Positions 5,955-14,662 of a stretch of DNA of 14,898 bases are shown here, in pieces. The position numbers and the translations under genes are program-made. The stretch comes from JBHGBB01 sp041946755 (GTDB lineage: Bacteria; UBP4; UBA4092; JAOAEQ01), in assembly GCA_041946755.1 (NCBI GenBank), contig JBHGBB010000079.1, positions 1 to 14,898 on the forward strand. The letters are read 5' to 3'. The notes under the pieces were generated by a model that was not told where the DNA came from, did no database searches, and saw only the letters and a list, made by a program, of their open reading frames with translations. Numbering within the stretch: position 1 is the first letter of the stretch; every line of letters starts with the position of its first letter.

Positions 5955-7277
5955 ATGAAACTACGACATTTATTTATTTCGTTTATTCTAATTATACTCA
6001 TTGCTTTTGTTGTCTATCGATTTATCCCGCAAAAACAGACGCAAAAAGCTGAGATCCCGACGGTGATTGCGAAAAAAGGTGAATTTACCGTTGCTATTAA
6101 CGAGACCGGGGTAATTCAAGCGTTACACTCCGCTTCGGTTACCGTACCGCAAATTCCGCGCTCTTGGGGTCCGATGAAAATTGCCAAGTTGGTTCCGGAA
6201 GGCAGTTTTGTTAAATCCGGCGAAGCCATCGCCTGGTTCGATATGACCGATTTAGACCGCCAGGTTAAAGAGCAGGAGTTCCGATATAACCAGCAAAAAT
6301 CGAGCTTACAGAGAACCCTTGAATCACAACGGGTGGCTAAAGCTAAACGGTCGTTGAACCTCAAGGAATCGAAAGCGAATTGGGATTATGCAAAAGTTCA
6401 GTTGGAAGAAGCGAAAAAGAAATATGAAAAAATGCAGCGATTAGCGAAATTGGAATTGGTACCGGTTCGGCAGGTGGAAGATACCGAATCCGCATATCGC
6501 CGAGCGCAACTCCGGGCAGAGACATCCGAAGCGAATTATTTAAAAGCTTTGGAATCGGAAAATACTGCGGAAAAAGTTAATGAACTTGATATCAAGTTAA
6601 ATGAAGACCGGGCCCGCCAGTATGAACGCGATTTTAATGAATTAATCGATTCATTGAGTAAAACTACCGTTTTCGCTCCTGCTGATGGATTAGTCGTTTA
6701 TATGAAAGACTGGCGCAGTGGTAGGATGCAAGCGATTAAAGAAGGAGACCAAGTCTGGCCAGGCCATGATTTATTGATGATTCCGGATTTACGGGAAATT
6801 CTGGTTATGACCCAAGTCGATGAAACCGACCGGCAAAAAATTTCTCTGGGTCAAAAAGTGCGAATTAAGCTTGATGCGATTCCGGATTTGGTATTATACG
6901 GTACCGTAACAACGATTGGTAATCTGGCGATTGACCGAACCCGGTCACAGGGTGCCGGATATGTTTCTGAAGAAGAATCCAGCGGATTTAAGGTGTTTGA
7001 AGTTACGGTTAATGTTGATCAACCGGATACCCGTCTTCGTCCGGGAATGACAGGGAAAGTAGAATTTATCCTGGATACTATCCCGCAGGCGGTATATATT
7101 CCTCTTGATGTTATTGTTCCCGAACAAGGGAAAAAAGTGATCTATATTAAAAGTAAAGACGGGAAACGTGAACGGCGGGAAATTACTCTTGGCAAGGAAA
7201 ACGATAAGTTTGTGATGGTTACGCAAGGGCTTCGCGCTGGAGAAGAGATATTTTTACCGCAGGAAGAAACCGAATAA
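5955..7277 (+). CDS. HlyD/MacA-type periplasmic adaptor subunit (adaptor 2)
   Basis: A 440-residue second membrane-fusion protein, paralogous to adaptor 1 and sharing landmarks such as the WFDMTDLDRQVKE and DGLVVYMKDWR segments, EGDQVWPG, VDETD and SSGFKVFEVTVNVD. It has one N-terminal membrane segment (about residues 6-24), barrel-sandwich halves, a highly charged coiled coil (about 95-220), a beta-barrel and a membrane-proximal domain ending GLRAGEEIF. It lacks adaptor 1's Gly-rich tail. The start is the ATG at 5955 without an evident Shine-Dalgarno. Two non-identical adaptors before one permease suggest a mixed adaptor ring or alternative complexes, which is inference. The coiled coils differ clearly, while the barrel domains are similar. 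Confidence 0.9.
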   Translation: MKLRHLFISFILIILIAFVVYRFIPQKQTQKAEIPTVIAKKGEFTVAINETGVIQALHSASVTVPQIPRSWGPMKIAKLVPEGSFVKSGEAIAWFDMTDLDRQVKEQEFRYNQQKSSLQRTLESQRVAKAKRSLNLKESKANWDYAKVQLEEAKKKYEKMQRLAKLELVPVRQVEDTESAYRRAQLRAETSEANYLKALESENTAEKVNELDIKLNEDRARQYERDFNELIDSLSKTTVFAPADGLVVYMKDWRSGRMQAIKEGDQVWPGHDLLMIPDLREILVMTQVDETDRQKISLGQKVRIKLDAIPDLVLYGTVTTIGNLAIDRTRSQGAGYVSEEESSGFKVFEVTVNVDQPDTRLRPGMTGKVEFILDTIPQAVYIPLDVIVPEQGKKVIYIKSKDGKRERREITLGKENDKFVMVTQGLRAGEEIFLPQEETE

Positions 7278-7306
7278 CTGCTTAAGGTAATATAACCAAT
7301 TAAATT

Positions 7307-8530
7307 ATGAATATTAGCGAAAGCGTACAATTAGGATTACGCGGGGTAATGAGTCATAAACTCCGGTCGTTATTAACCATGTTAGGGGTCATATTCGGAG
7401 TTGCAGCAGTAATAGCCATGGTCAGTATTGGCGAAGGTGCACGGCAGGAAACCATTCGGCAAATTGAGTTAATGGGCACCAGCAACATCCTGGTAAAAAA
7501 GGTCGAGGTTGAAGGACCGGAAAAAGAACGGGCGAAACAACTGAGTCCATCAGGCATAACGCAAGACGATGCACAGTATATAGCCAATTTAAGCAATCTC
7601 ATTTCCTATTCAATTCCGGTAAAAGAAGTGGATACGAAAGCGCGGCTCGGTCGGAAATTTCCAAAATCGCGAATTGTAGGTACCAATCCGCAATATCCGC
7701 TCTTAACCAATTATCCGGTTAAACAAGGCCGGTTCCTGAATCATGACGATATTACCGAAGAGCGAAAGGTAGCGGTACTTGGTGCTGAGGTAGCCAAACA
7801 GTTTTTTCCATTAGAAAATCCGGTGGATAAAGAAATCAAAATTAGTAATAGCTGGTATACCATTATTGGAATTATGCAAGACCGGCGAGTATCGCAGAGT
7901 ATCGCGGCTGCGAGTCTACGGGACGTTAATAAAGATATCTATATTCCGATAAGCACCGCGTTAAAACGGTTCGGTGGCTCGGAAGGATTGAATGAAATCA
8001 ATATCCAGGTAACCGATTCCGCCCATATTAAAGAAGTAGCGAATTTAATCAATTCCGCCTTAACGCGACGACATAGCGGTATTGGAGATTATGAATTGGT
8101 AATTCCTGAAGAACTCTTGAAACAAAGCCAGCGAACTCAGCGGATATTCAATATCGTTATGGGCGCAATTGCGGGGATATCTCTGTTAGTTGGTGGAATC
8201 GGAATTATGAATATTATGCTGGCTACCGTTACCCAACGAACCCGGGAGATTGGAATCCGCCGCGCGGTTGGTGCTTCCAAACGGGATATCCTAGGTCAGT
8301 TTCTTATTGAATGTCTGATTATCAGTGTTATCGGCGGACTGATCGGGGTTCTTCTGGGAGTAGGATTAGGCCGGGCGATAACTTTTTATGCTAAATGGAC
8401 TACTATCGTTAGTATGAAAGCAATCATTATGGCGTTTGGTATTTCTGCCGGAGTAGGCATTATTTTCGGAATGTATCCTGCACGGAAAGCCGCTGAACTC
8501 GATCCGATTGATGCATTGCGCTATGAATAA
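7307..8530 (+). CDS. MacB/FtsX-type ABC transporter permease without ATPase domain
   Basis: A 407-residue inner-membrane permease of the MacB/LolC/FtsX type. The N-terminal segment (LGLRGVMSHKLRSLLTMLGVIFGVAAVIAMVSIGEGA) gives TM1 at about 20-42. A large periplasmic MacB_PCD domain spans about 45-270, and three C-terminal helices lie near 278-303, 330-352 and 371-390. The conserved TQRTREIGIRRAVGASKRDI region between TM2 and TM3 is the cytoplasmic coupling element that contacts the ATPase, and it is intact. The protein ends in the usual PARKAAELDPIDALRYE. Such permeases use ATP hydrolysis to drive substrate from the periplasm through a TolC-type channel. No nucleotide-binding-domain gene occurs in this operon, so the ATPase must come from another locus. 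Confidence 0.93.
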   Translation: MNISESVQLGLRGVMSHKLRSLLTMLGVIFGVAAVIAMVSIGEGARQETIRQIELMGTSNILVKKVEVEGPEKERAKQLSPSGITQDDAQYIANLSNLISYSIPVKEVDTKARLGRKFPKSRIVGTNPQYPLLTNYPVKQGRFLNHDDITEERKVAVLGAEVAKQFFPLENPVDKEIKISNSWYTIIGIMQDRRVSQSIAAASLRDVNKDIYIPISTALKRFGGSEGLNEINIQVTDSAHIKEVANLINSALTRRHSGIGDYELVIPEELLKQSQRTQRIFNIVMGAIAGISLLVGGIGIMNIMLATVTQRTREIGIRRAVGASKRDILGQFLIECLIISVIGGLIGVLLGVGLGRAITFYAKWTTIVSMKAIIMAFGISAGVGIIFGMYPARKAAELDPIDALRYE

Positions 8531-8584
8531 ATATAGCTTCTGCGAATGTTACTTGATTTTACTGCTTTAATTCGTCCGTTAAAT

Positions 8585-8893
8585 TTATTCTGCGATTAAT
8601 AATGTTTCTGCTTCCTGCCGAATCATTGCTTCTATTTTTGCTTTAAACAACATCGCCATTAACGGCAAATCCGCTTCCAGTCTAACCTGAGTTGGTTCTA
8701 CTGTTATCTTCCCAGAAAACAGGAAGCTTTGAGCAGTAAAACTAAATTCACCGGAATATCCGGTCCATTGTTCGTAGAGGTCATTTATTTTATCCGGATT
8801 CTCGGCTTTAATTCTCGTTACCATCCCCTTAATCCGGTGCAATGCTTCCTCTTGCGCTAATCGATGTGGAATAACCATGGTAAAATTTGGCAT
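8585..8893 (-). CDS. Polyhydroxyalkanoic acid system (PHA_gran_rgn-like) family protein
   Basis: A 102-residue soluble protein with no signal peptide or membrane segment. Its order of elements matches the small PHA_gran_rgn family as I recall it: VIPHRLAQEEALHRIKGMV, a W in EQWTGYSGEFSF, a G-KITVEPTQVRLEADLP strand and a C-terminal amphipathic helix (FKAKIEAMIRQEAETLL). Family members are found near polyhydroxyalkanoate genes in some bacteria, but their biochemical role is not established. A GGGAG ribosome-binding site lies about 8 bases before the ATG at 8893. It converges on the export operon and diverges from the amidohydrolase. No PHA synthase, phasin or depolymerase gene is in the window. 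Confidence 0.65.
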   Translation of the reverse strand: MPNFTMVIPHRLAQEEALHRIKGMVTRIKAENPDKINDLYEQWTGYSGEFSFTAQSFLFSGKITVEPTQVRLEADLPLMAMLFKAKIEAMIRQEAETLLIAE

Positions 8894-8969
8894 GACGATC
8901 TCCCGGCAAAGATGTATACTATATAACTAGTATATCAAACATATCATAGGTATTATTTATTTTTTTGTG

Positions 8970-8998
8970 TTGACTGAAATTGATGAAACTGGTAAAAT
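8970..8998 (+). promoter_or_regulatory. Sigma70-type promoter for the amidohydrolase
   Basis: TTGACT at 8970-8975 and TAAAAT at 8993-8998 are separated by exactly 17 bp, a close match to the housekeeping consensus, 34 bp before the ATG. It lies in the divergent 8894-9032 gap and is the best promoter seen in the window. An ATACTA/TAGTAT inverted repeat nearby (about 8916-8934) could be an operator for the divergent gene. Confidence 0.6.
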
Positions 8999-9032
8999 AT
9001 CTAATTAACCTTCTTCATGGGGAAAGGGTTAT

Positions 9033-9803
9033 ATGGACATTATCGATGCCCACCAGCATTTATATACCGAACCTGATAGTTTGACTAAATTAGTCAATAT
9101 CGCCCAACGAGCAGGAATCAGTAAAGTATGTATCTCCGCCTGTGGCGAGCAATATTCCCAGCCGGGAAATGATGCGGTAAAAAGTGCTTTCAACCAATAT
9201 CCGGATTTTATTGTAGGATTCGGATATATCCGATTGGGAATCGATGCCCCCTCCCGGGTCGATTATCTTTATGATGATGGATTTACCGGAATAAAAATTA
9301 TTAATCCGCGAAAACCGTATAATCATCAAGAGTTTTTCCCGATTTATGAACGTGCGGCAGCGCATCGGATGCCGATTTTATTCCATACCGGAATCGCTGC
9401 CCGATTGGATACCGACAAAGAGTTCGGTACCGATTCATCATATATGCGACCGATATATCTGGATGGAATTGCCCGGGCGTTTCCGAGTCTACCGATCATC
9501 GGCGCACATTTAGGCGCTCCCTGGTTTGATGAAGCATGTTGTGTTGCCAGTATGAATCCGAACGTTTATTTCGATTTAAGCTGGGCCATTTGTGTTCTTG
9601 CGGAGAAACCAAAATCTTATTTTGACCAGTTAGCTTATTGGGAGCAAGCGAAAAAGAAATTATTGTTTGGGGTTGATAGTCAATACGAAAACATCCCCAG
9701 AGTGATCGAATTATTTACTAAACTTATGCAGAGTCTGGGATTTTCACCGGAACTCATGCAAAAAGTCTTTGCTAAAAATATAGAGAGTATTCTGAGCATA
9801 TAA
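9033..9803 (+). CDS. Amidohydrolase family (Amidohydrolase_2-like) metal-dependent hydrolase
   Basis: A 256-residue cytoplasmic TIM-barrel metallohydrolase. Visible metal and active-site landmarks are the N-terminal DAHQH (H7, H9), H118 in LFHTG, H159 in IIGAHLGAPW and D215 in LLFGVDSQY. This pattern matches the ACMSD/Amidohydrolase_2 group, whose members hydrolyse or decarboxylate varied small molecules, so no substrate can be assigned. Length is on the short side for the family. The ATG at 9033 follows GGGGAAAGGG by 4 bases and a strong promoter, so it probably starts its own transcript. It is 71 bp upstream of the CehA-phosphatase fusion gene and could be co-transcribed with it. Confidence 0.85.
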   Translation: MDIIDAHQHLYTEPDSLTKLVNIAQRAGISKVCISACGEQYSQPGNDAVKSAFNQYPDFIVGFGYIRLGIDAPSRVDYLYDDGFTGIKIINPRKPYNHQEFFPIYERAAAHRMPILFHTGIAARLDTDKEFGTDSSYMRPIYLDGIARAFPSLPIIGAHLGAPWFDEACCVASMNPNVYFDLSWAICVLAEKPKSYFDQLAYWEQAKKKLLFGVDSQYENIPRVIELFTKLMQSLGFSPELMQKVFAKNIESILSI

Positions 9804-9874
9804 ATCTTAAGTACCTGCAATAAAATGAATTGTAGTGATTATTGTCATTCTTTTCTTTAATTGCATAAAGTCAG
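9804..9874. other. Short gap before the fusion gene
   Basis: The 71-bp AT-rich spacer has only a weak 5-bp inverted repeat (AATGA/TCATT) followed by a pyrimidine run, which is not convincing as a terminator. The next ATG has no clear Shine-Dalgarno. Confidence 0.45.
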
Positions 9875-12800
9875 ATGATAAATAGGGCGTCCCAAAAAGA
9901 GTATCGAATTTCTTGGGTGGGGGCCTTTTTTTGTCTGATTTTATTTCCTGGTTGGTTATTCCTTCCGCAGTTTGGCTATGCCTATCATACCGCTAATACT
10001 AAAACCACTTTTACATTACAGGATTTAGTCGAACAAAGTCACGGGGCAATTATTCAACTTAATCCATATTATATCATCAGTGATAATATAGTTATTGGTG
10101 ATAAAGATACGCTTAGAATTCGTTCAACTGACAGCATCGTACTTGATTGTTCTAAGAAACCAGTTCGTCTTACGGTAGAAGGAAATCTTGAAGCTGCCCC
10201 GGGTTGTTCGAGTATCATTATCGAACAACCAATTCATTCGGCAGCGGAATTAGATTCCTATCAAAGATATCCGGGAATAATTTATGACGATTTAGGGATT
10301 CGGAGAAGAGCGCTCCCGAAAATCAGGTCGCATTCTATCTCGCGGTCAACCACACTCATCAAACCCTGTACTGCCGATATCGTCGCAACCATTCAAGGAA
10401 CGGTAACCGATATCAGTACCGGGCAACCGATCCCCGCAAGAATCAGTATCCGGAAATCTGACGGGCAGTATATCTGTGATACCGATTGTGTAGGGAATCC
10501 GGTAAACTATGTTTCGTTACCCGGATTTTGGATAACCAACGGAACTTTCACCTGCGGTCTTTCTGAGGGAACCACTGATATTACAGTTAGTCAAGGATAT
10601 GAGTATATTCCCTATCATGAAACCTTTGAAATTTCTTCCGGTGAACTTAAAATATCCGAGATCTCTTTAACCCCGATCGTATCCATGAATTCTGTCGGAT
10701 GGTTTGCCGGGGATGCACATAATCATATTTCTCATGGAGAAAAGACCTGCCAAACAAATATACCATATACCGCAAGAATAGCTCGAGGACAAGGTTACGA
10801 TTGGTTTTACGCAGGGGATCAATGGGGTACCGCTACGACTCCTTTAGGTTATGCGATGCCGAGTAGTTTAAATATCATAACGCAACAGCTTAGTACCACT
10901 GATTTTTTATGTCTCTGGAATAAAGAACATCCAAAAGATTTTTTGGGGCATATGAATTGTCCGGGAATCACTAACTGGCAAACACTCCACAATAATGGGA
11001 ATACGTCAACAACCGCATTGGTTATCTATCCGCATTATGAATTAGTTAAAGAGATTCAAGATCAAGGTGGTATCGCAATTTATACTCACCCATTACGAAT
11101 GTTTGGCGCTTTTACTGATTCGATTTATTATCCGGGGGAATGTCTAACTACAAATGTAGCGCGGGAAATGCCACTCGATGTTTTAATTACTCCGGAATCT
11201 GTCCCCATAGTTGATTTTATGACTGATTCTTTAAACTTCAATAATCCCCCTACGTTCTGGTATATACTGCTAAATCGGGGATATCGAATAGGCTGTGCGG
11301 CGTTTACTGACGCTGCCTTTGATCGAATAGATTGCAATATCGGGCATAATATGACCTATACCTATATTCCCGACTCCAGTAAAAATCCCGATGGTTCACT
11401 AGTTGCATCCTCTATCCTGACCTCGTTGAGACAAGGAAGAACTATTGGGACCAGCGGTCCGTTGATTTTGTTCAATATAGATAGTGCTATTCCAGGAGAT
11501 ACCCTCACCATAAACAGTACGATATATCAAGCTCAAATCCGTGCCTATTGTGTTAATCAACTTGGGTATTATTTAAAACAAATCGATCTTATTCGCAATG
11601 GGCTGGTGCTAAAGTCTTATACCTTTTCGACCACAATGCAATTGCAATCGTTTGAGACCTCGTTCAATTTTAGTGAGAATACACAAGCATGGTATGTCGT
11701 TCGTGTTCTCGGTTCCAATCAAATTAATTATCAAGCGCAGGTTGCGTATACCAGCCCGATCTATTTTGCTCTAGACAGTGGCTATCAAACCCCGCTACCG
11801 GTATATGCCCATGTTACTGGGAATATCTATGATTCAGGTATCCCGGTTCCGATTGATGCCCAGGTTGATATTCTTAATTTCGGTAACATGATTCAGTCGT
11901 TCACTGCTGCTAACGGAAGTTTCGATGTTACGGTCCCGGCAACCAGTAAAATTCGGGTTAGTTATGGTAATATTACCGTAACCAAAAGTATCTTTCTTGA
12001 TTATAAACCGCTTTATGATAAAATCGTTCGATGTGGAGCAACGGAAATTAACAATCCCCAATTCTATAATGACCTCATATCTTTACTCGGAAATATACCT
12101 TTACATTTCCAATTACCGATCGAACTGGGTGATTCTAGGAAAAATGTTTTTATCGTGGTCATTGATGGCGCACGATATACCGAAACCTTTGGCGACAATA
12201 CCGCAAATCAAGACCATGGTATTATCCCCCACATCTGGAACGACCTCCGACCACTGGGATCGATTAATACTAGTTTTTATAATCTCGGAACTACCGTAAC
12301 CAATCCCGGACATGCCAATATCGCTACCGGTACCTGGCAGTACATCAATAATGACGGATTACAACGGCCGTATAATCCGACTTTTTTCGAATATTATCGG
12401 CAACAAGAAGGTATCGATTCTACCTTAACCTGGTTAGTTACCGGAAAAACCAAATTAAATATCTGTTCGTATAGTACCACCACCGCGGGTTATACCGGGG
12501 CACCTTACCGAGCAATGACTTCGTTACATGACGTGATGGATAACCAGGTTTTCGATAATCTTACCACTATTATGAATACCTACCATCCCAAACTGGTTTT
12601 GGTAAATTTAGCTTCGGTAGATAGTTCCGGTCATTCAGGTAATTGGAGCAGTTATACCAGTGCCATACACAATGCAGACCAGATTGTTTATAACTTATGG
12701 AGCAAAATTACCAGCGACCCTTATTACCAAGATAAAACCGATTTAATTGTTACCGACGACCATGGCCGGCATGATGATGCCCATGGTGGATTTCGGAATC

Positions 12801-13024
12801 ATGGATGTACCTGCGATGGATGCCGGCATGTGATGTTTCTCGCTCTCGGACCGGATTTTAAATCGAATTATATTGATCCGAAACCTCGATCTCAGATTGA
12901 TATTTGCCCGACGATCGGTTGGATTTTAGGATTCTATCCTTCTCAATCTACCGGAGAGCCTATGCAAGAAGCCTTACTCTTTATCCCGGTAGAATTGCTT
13001 GATTTCGAAGCTACTCCGAACTAA
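9875..13024 (+). CDS. Secreted CehA/McbA-type PHP hydrolase fused to alkaline-phosphatase-superfamily domain
   Basis: A 1049-residue exported protein. The signal peptide (hydrophobic about 14-33, cleavage near GYA) is followed by a beta-rich N-terminal region, then a carboxypeptidase-regulatory-like beta domain (about 168-270; IQGTVTDISTGQPIPARISI). Next comes a CehA/McbA-like PHP domain with D280, H282 and H284 in GDAHNH, D315 in YAGDQWG and H405 in YTHPLRMFG. A second beta domain (about 655-720; HVTGNIYDSGIPVPIDAQVDI) leads to a C-terminal alkaline-phosphatase/NPP-like domain (about 757-1040) with D764 in VIDGAR, putative nucleophile T809 in TVTNPGH, D916/H920 in DSSGH, and D962/H963 in DDHGR with downstream histidines. 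CehA-type proteins include hydrolases of esters and carbamates; the NPP-type domain suggests phosphodiester or phosphomonoester cleavage. The combination and substrate are unknown. Confidence 0.8.
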   Translation: MINRASQKEYRISWVGAFFCLILFPGWLFLPQFGYAYHTANTKTTFTLQDLVEQSHGAIIQLNPYYIISDNIVIGDKDTLRIRSTDSIVLDCSKKPVRLTVEGNLEAAPGCSSIIIEQPIHSAAELDSYQRYPGIIYDDLGIRRRALPKIRSHSISRSTTLIKPCTADIVATIQGTVTDISTGQPIPARISIRKSDGQYICDTDCVGNPVNYVSLPGFWITNGTFTCGLSEGTTDITVSQGYEYIPYHETFEISSGELKISEISLTPIVSMNSVGWFAGDAHNHISHGEKTCQTNIPYTARIARGQGYDWFYAGDQWGTATTPLGYAMPSSLNIITQQLSTTDFLCLWNKEHPKDFLGHMNCPGITNWQTLHNNGNTSTTALVIYPHYELVKEIQDQGGIAIYTHPLRMFGAFTDSIYYPGECLTTNVAREMPLDVLITPESVPIVDFMTDSLNFNNPPTFWYILLNRGYRIGCAAFTDAAFDRIDCNIGHNMTYTYIPDSSKNPDGSLVASSILTSLRQGRTIGTSGPLILFNIDSAIPGDTLTINSTIYQAQIRAYCVNQLGYYLKQIDLIRNGLVLKSYTFSTTMQLQSFETSFNFSENTQAWYVVRVLGSNQINYQAQVAYTSPIYFALDSGYQTPLPVYAHVTGNIYDSGIPVPIDAQVDILNFGNMIQSFTAANGSFDVTVPATSKIRVSYGNITVTKSIFLDYKPLYDKIVRCGATEINNPQFYNDLISLLGNIPLHFQLPIELGDSRKNVFIVVIDGARYTETFGDNTANQDHGIIPHIWNDLRPLGSINTSFYNLGTTVTNPGHANIATGTWQYINNDGLQRPYNPTFFEYYRQQEGIDSTLTWLVTGKTKLNICSYSTTTAGYTGAPYRAMTSLHDVMDNQVFDNLTTIMNTYHPKLVLVNLASVDSSGHSGNWSSYTSAIHNADQIVYNLWSKITSDPYYQDKTDLIVTDDHGRHDDAHGGFRNHGCTCDGCRHVMFLALGPDFKSNYIDPKPRSQIDICPTIGWILGFYPSQSTGEPMQEALLFIPVELLDFEATPN

Positions 13025-13123
13025 TGCAATCCTATCACTTAACCCTGCAGTATTTTGTGATAAAATAATATACTTTTCTCAATATATAGTATCGACTATT
13101 CCTATTTGAAAGGATTCTCCTAA
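13025..13123. other. Gap between the fusion gene and the stand-alone phosphatase gene
   Basis: The 99-bp gap has an inverted repeat TATCAC (13033-13038)/GTGATA (13057-13062) with an 18-nt loop, followed by AAAATAATATA rather than a T-run. This is a weak terminator or regulatory candidate. A good GAAAGGA ribosome-binding site (13108-13114) serves the next gene. Confidence 0.4.
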
Positions 13124-14611
13124 ATGAAGAAACCGGCTTTATGTATTCTAATTTTAAGTTTCATGTTTGTTACCTTTTCGGTGGCAGACCAAACCAAAAC
13201 GGATAAATTACAGTTCAAAGATTTACTGATTATCGTATCTCATAATATTGATCAAGTACGAACCAACGATGGTGAGAAATATGCGCCAACTTTTTTGGCT
13301 GAAGCGCAGGCGAGTTATTATGCCGCAATAACTGCATACCAAGCGAATGATTTTACCCAGGTAAAAAAACTCTATGATGAGATTACCACCAAAATCAATC
13401 GCGCAAACGACCAACTCCGGCTCCGAGCAAGTGATGAAATTCAAAAAGCTGAACTTGCTATTAAAGAAGCCCGGGATGCTCAAGCCCCGGTTTATGCCGG
13501 TGAAATCCTGGCTACCGCAATCGCATTTAAGAATATAGCAGAACAAAAACTGGAACATAAACAGTACCGGGATGCGATTGTTACCGCTCAAGCCGTTATA
13601 GAAAAAGCGCTAAAAGCCAAGACTGAAGCGATAAATCGCAATCCAGCAAAAAAACTTTCTGAATCAGTTAATAAAGGGAATGATTTCGCGCCTAATGTTT
13701 TTGTGGTAGTGATTGATGGCGCACGATATAGCGAAACGTTTGGCGATAATTCGTCAAACGTAAACCATGCATTGATTCCCCATATCTGGAACGACCTCCG
13801 TCCTTTGGGTTCGATTAATACCAGTTTTTACAATCGCGGGATAACCGTTACCGTTCCCGGACACACTTCAATCGCATCCGGGGTTTGGCAGCATGTAACT
13901 AACGATGGCGCGCAACGGCCGGCGCAACCGACTTTTTTCGAATATTACCGGCAGCAAATGGGGATCGATTCGACGTTAACCTGGGTAATTGCCGGGAAAA
14001 CGAAACTGAATGTCTGTTCGTATAGTACCACCTCAGCGTTCGGTGCGGTATATGGTGCGATGACCGCAGCGAAAAATGCGAATAATGACCAGGTTTGGGA
14101 TATGTTAACCACGGTTATGGATACCTATCATCCAAGACTGGTACTGATTAATCTTCCGGAAACCGATGCGGCGGGGCATGCAGGGAACTGGAGTAGATAT
14201 ACCAGCGTTATCTATAATGCCGATAAACTAATCTATAATCTCTGGACGAAAATTACTGCTGATACCTTCTATCGGAATAAAACGGATTTGATTGTTACCA
14301 ACGACCATGGCCGGCATGATGATGCCCATGGCGGGTTCAGAAACCATGGCGATGATTGCGATGGATGCCGGCATCTGATGTTTTTAGCGATAGGGCCGGA
14401 TTTTAAATCGAACTATATTAGCCCGAACCAAAGAACGCAAATCGATATCTGTCCGACAATCGGCAAATTGCTCGGATTCAAACCGACCGAAGTTATCGGC
14501 ACCTCGATGGATGAATTGGTTCTACAAGCCATGCCGGATTCTCAGCGCGAGAATCCAGAACGGGTTAAACCATCTCGGGCACCATTGAAACGGCATATAG
14601 ACGGGAAATAG
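13124..14611 (+). CDS. Secreted alkaline-phosphatase-superfamily protein with N-terminal helical repeats
   Basis: A 495-residue exported protein. The signal peptide MKKPALCILILSFMFVTFSVA is followed by two alpha-helical repeats (about 45-105 and 106-168; compare YAPTFLAEAQASYYAAITAY with VYAGEILATAIAFKNIAEQK), resembling the DUF4398-like helices of envelope proteins. The catalytic domain (about 190-480) is closely similar to the C-terminus of the preceding gene: D198 in VIDGAR, putative nucleophile T243 in TVTVPGH, D348/H352 in DAAGH, D394/H395 in NDHGR and a CDGCRH segment. This pattern fits the NPP-like branch of the alkaline phosphatase superfamily, so a zinc-dependent phosphoester hydrolase is likely but the substrate is unknown. 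The C-terminus is a basic tail. A good ribosome-binding site supports the start. Confidence 0.82.
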   Translation: MKKPALCILILSFMFVTFSVADQTKTDKLQFKDLLIIVSHNIDQVRTNDGEKYAPTFLAEAQASYYAAITAYQANDFTQVKKLYDEITTKINRANDQLRLRASDEIQKAELAIKEARDAQAPVYAGEILATAIAFKNIAEQKLEHKQYRDAIVTAQAVIEKALKAKTEAINRNPAKKLSESVNKGNDFAPNVFVVVIDGARYSETFGDNSSNVNHALIPHIWNDLRPLGSINTSFYNRGITVTVPGHTSIASGVWQHVTNDGAQRPAQPTFFEYYRQQMGIDSTLTWVIAGKTKLNVCSYSTTSAFGAVYGAMTAAKNANNDQVWDMLTTVMDTYHPRLVLINLPETDAAGHAGNWSRYTSVIYNADKLIYNLWTKITADTFYRNKTDLIVTNDHGRHDDAHGGFRNHGDDCDGCRHLMFLAIGPDFKSNYISPNQRTQIDICPTIGKLLGFKPTEVIGTSMDELVLQAMPDSQRENPERVKPSRAPLKRHIDGK

Positions 14612-14662
14612 GGATATTTTGCTTTTCTACCATGGATGGAATATCCTAGTTCATCCTATTAC

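Noticed and set aside
9822..9855. Terminator after the amidohydrolase
   Set aside because: The stem is only 5 bp with a long loop, too weak despite the pyrimidine run.
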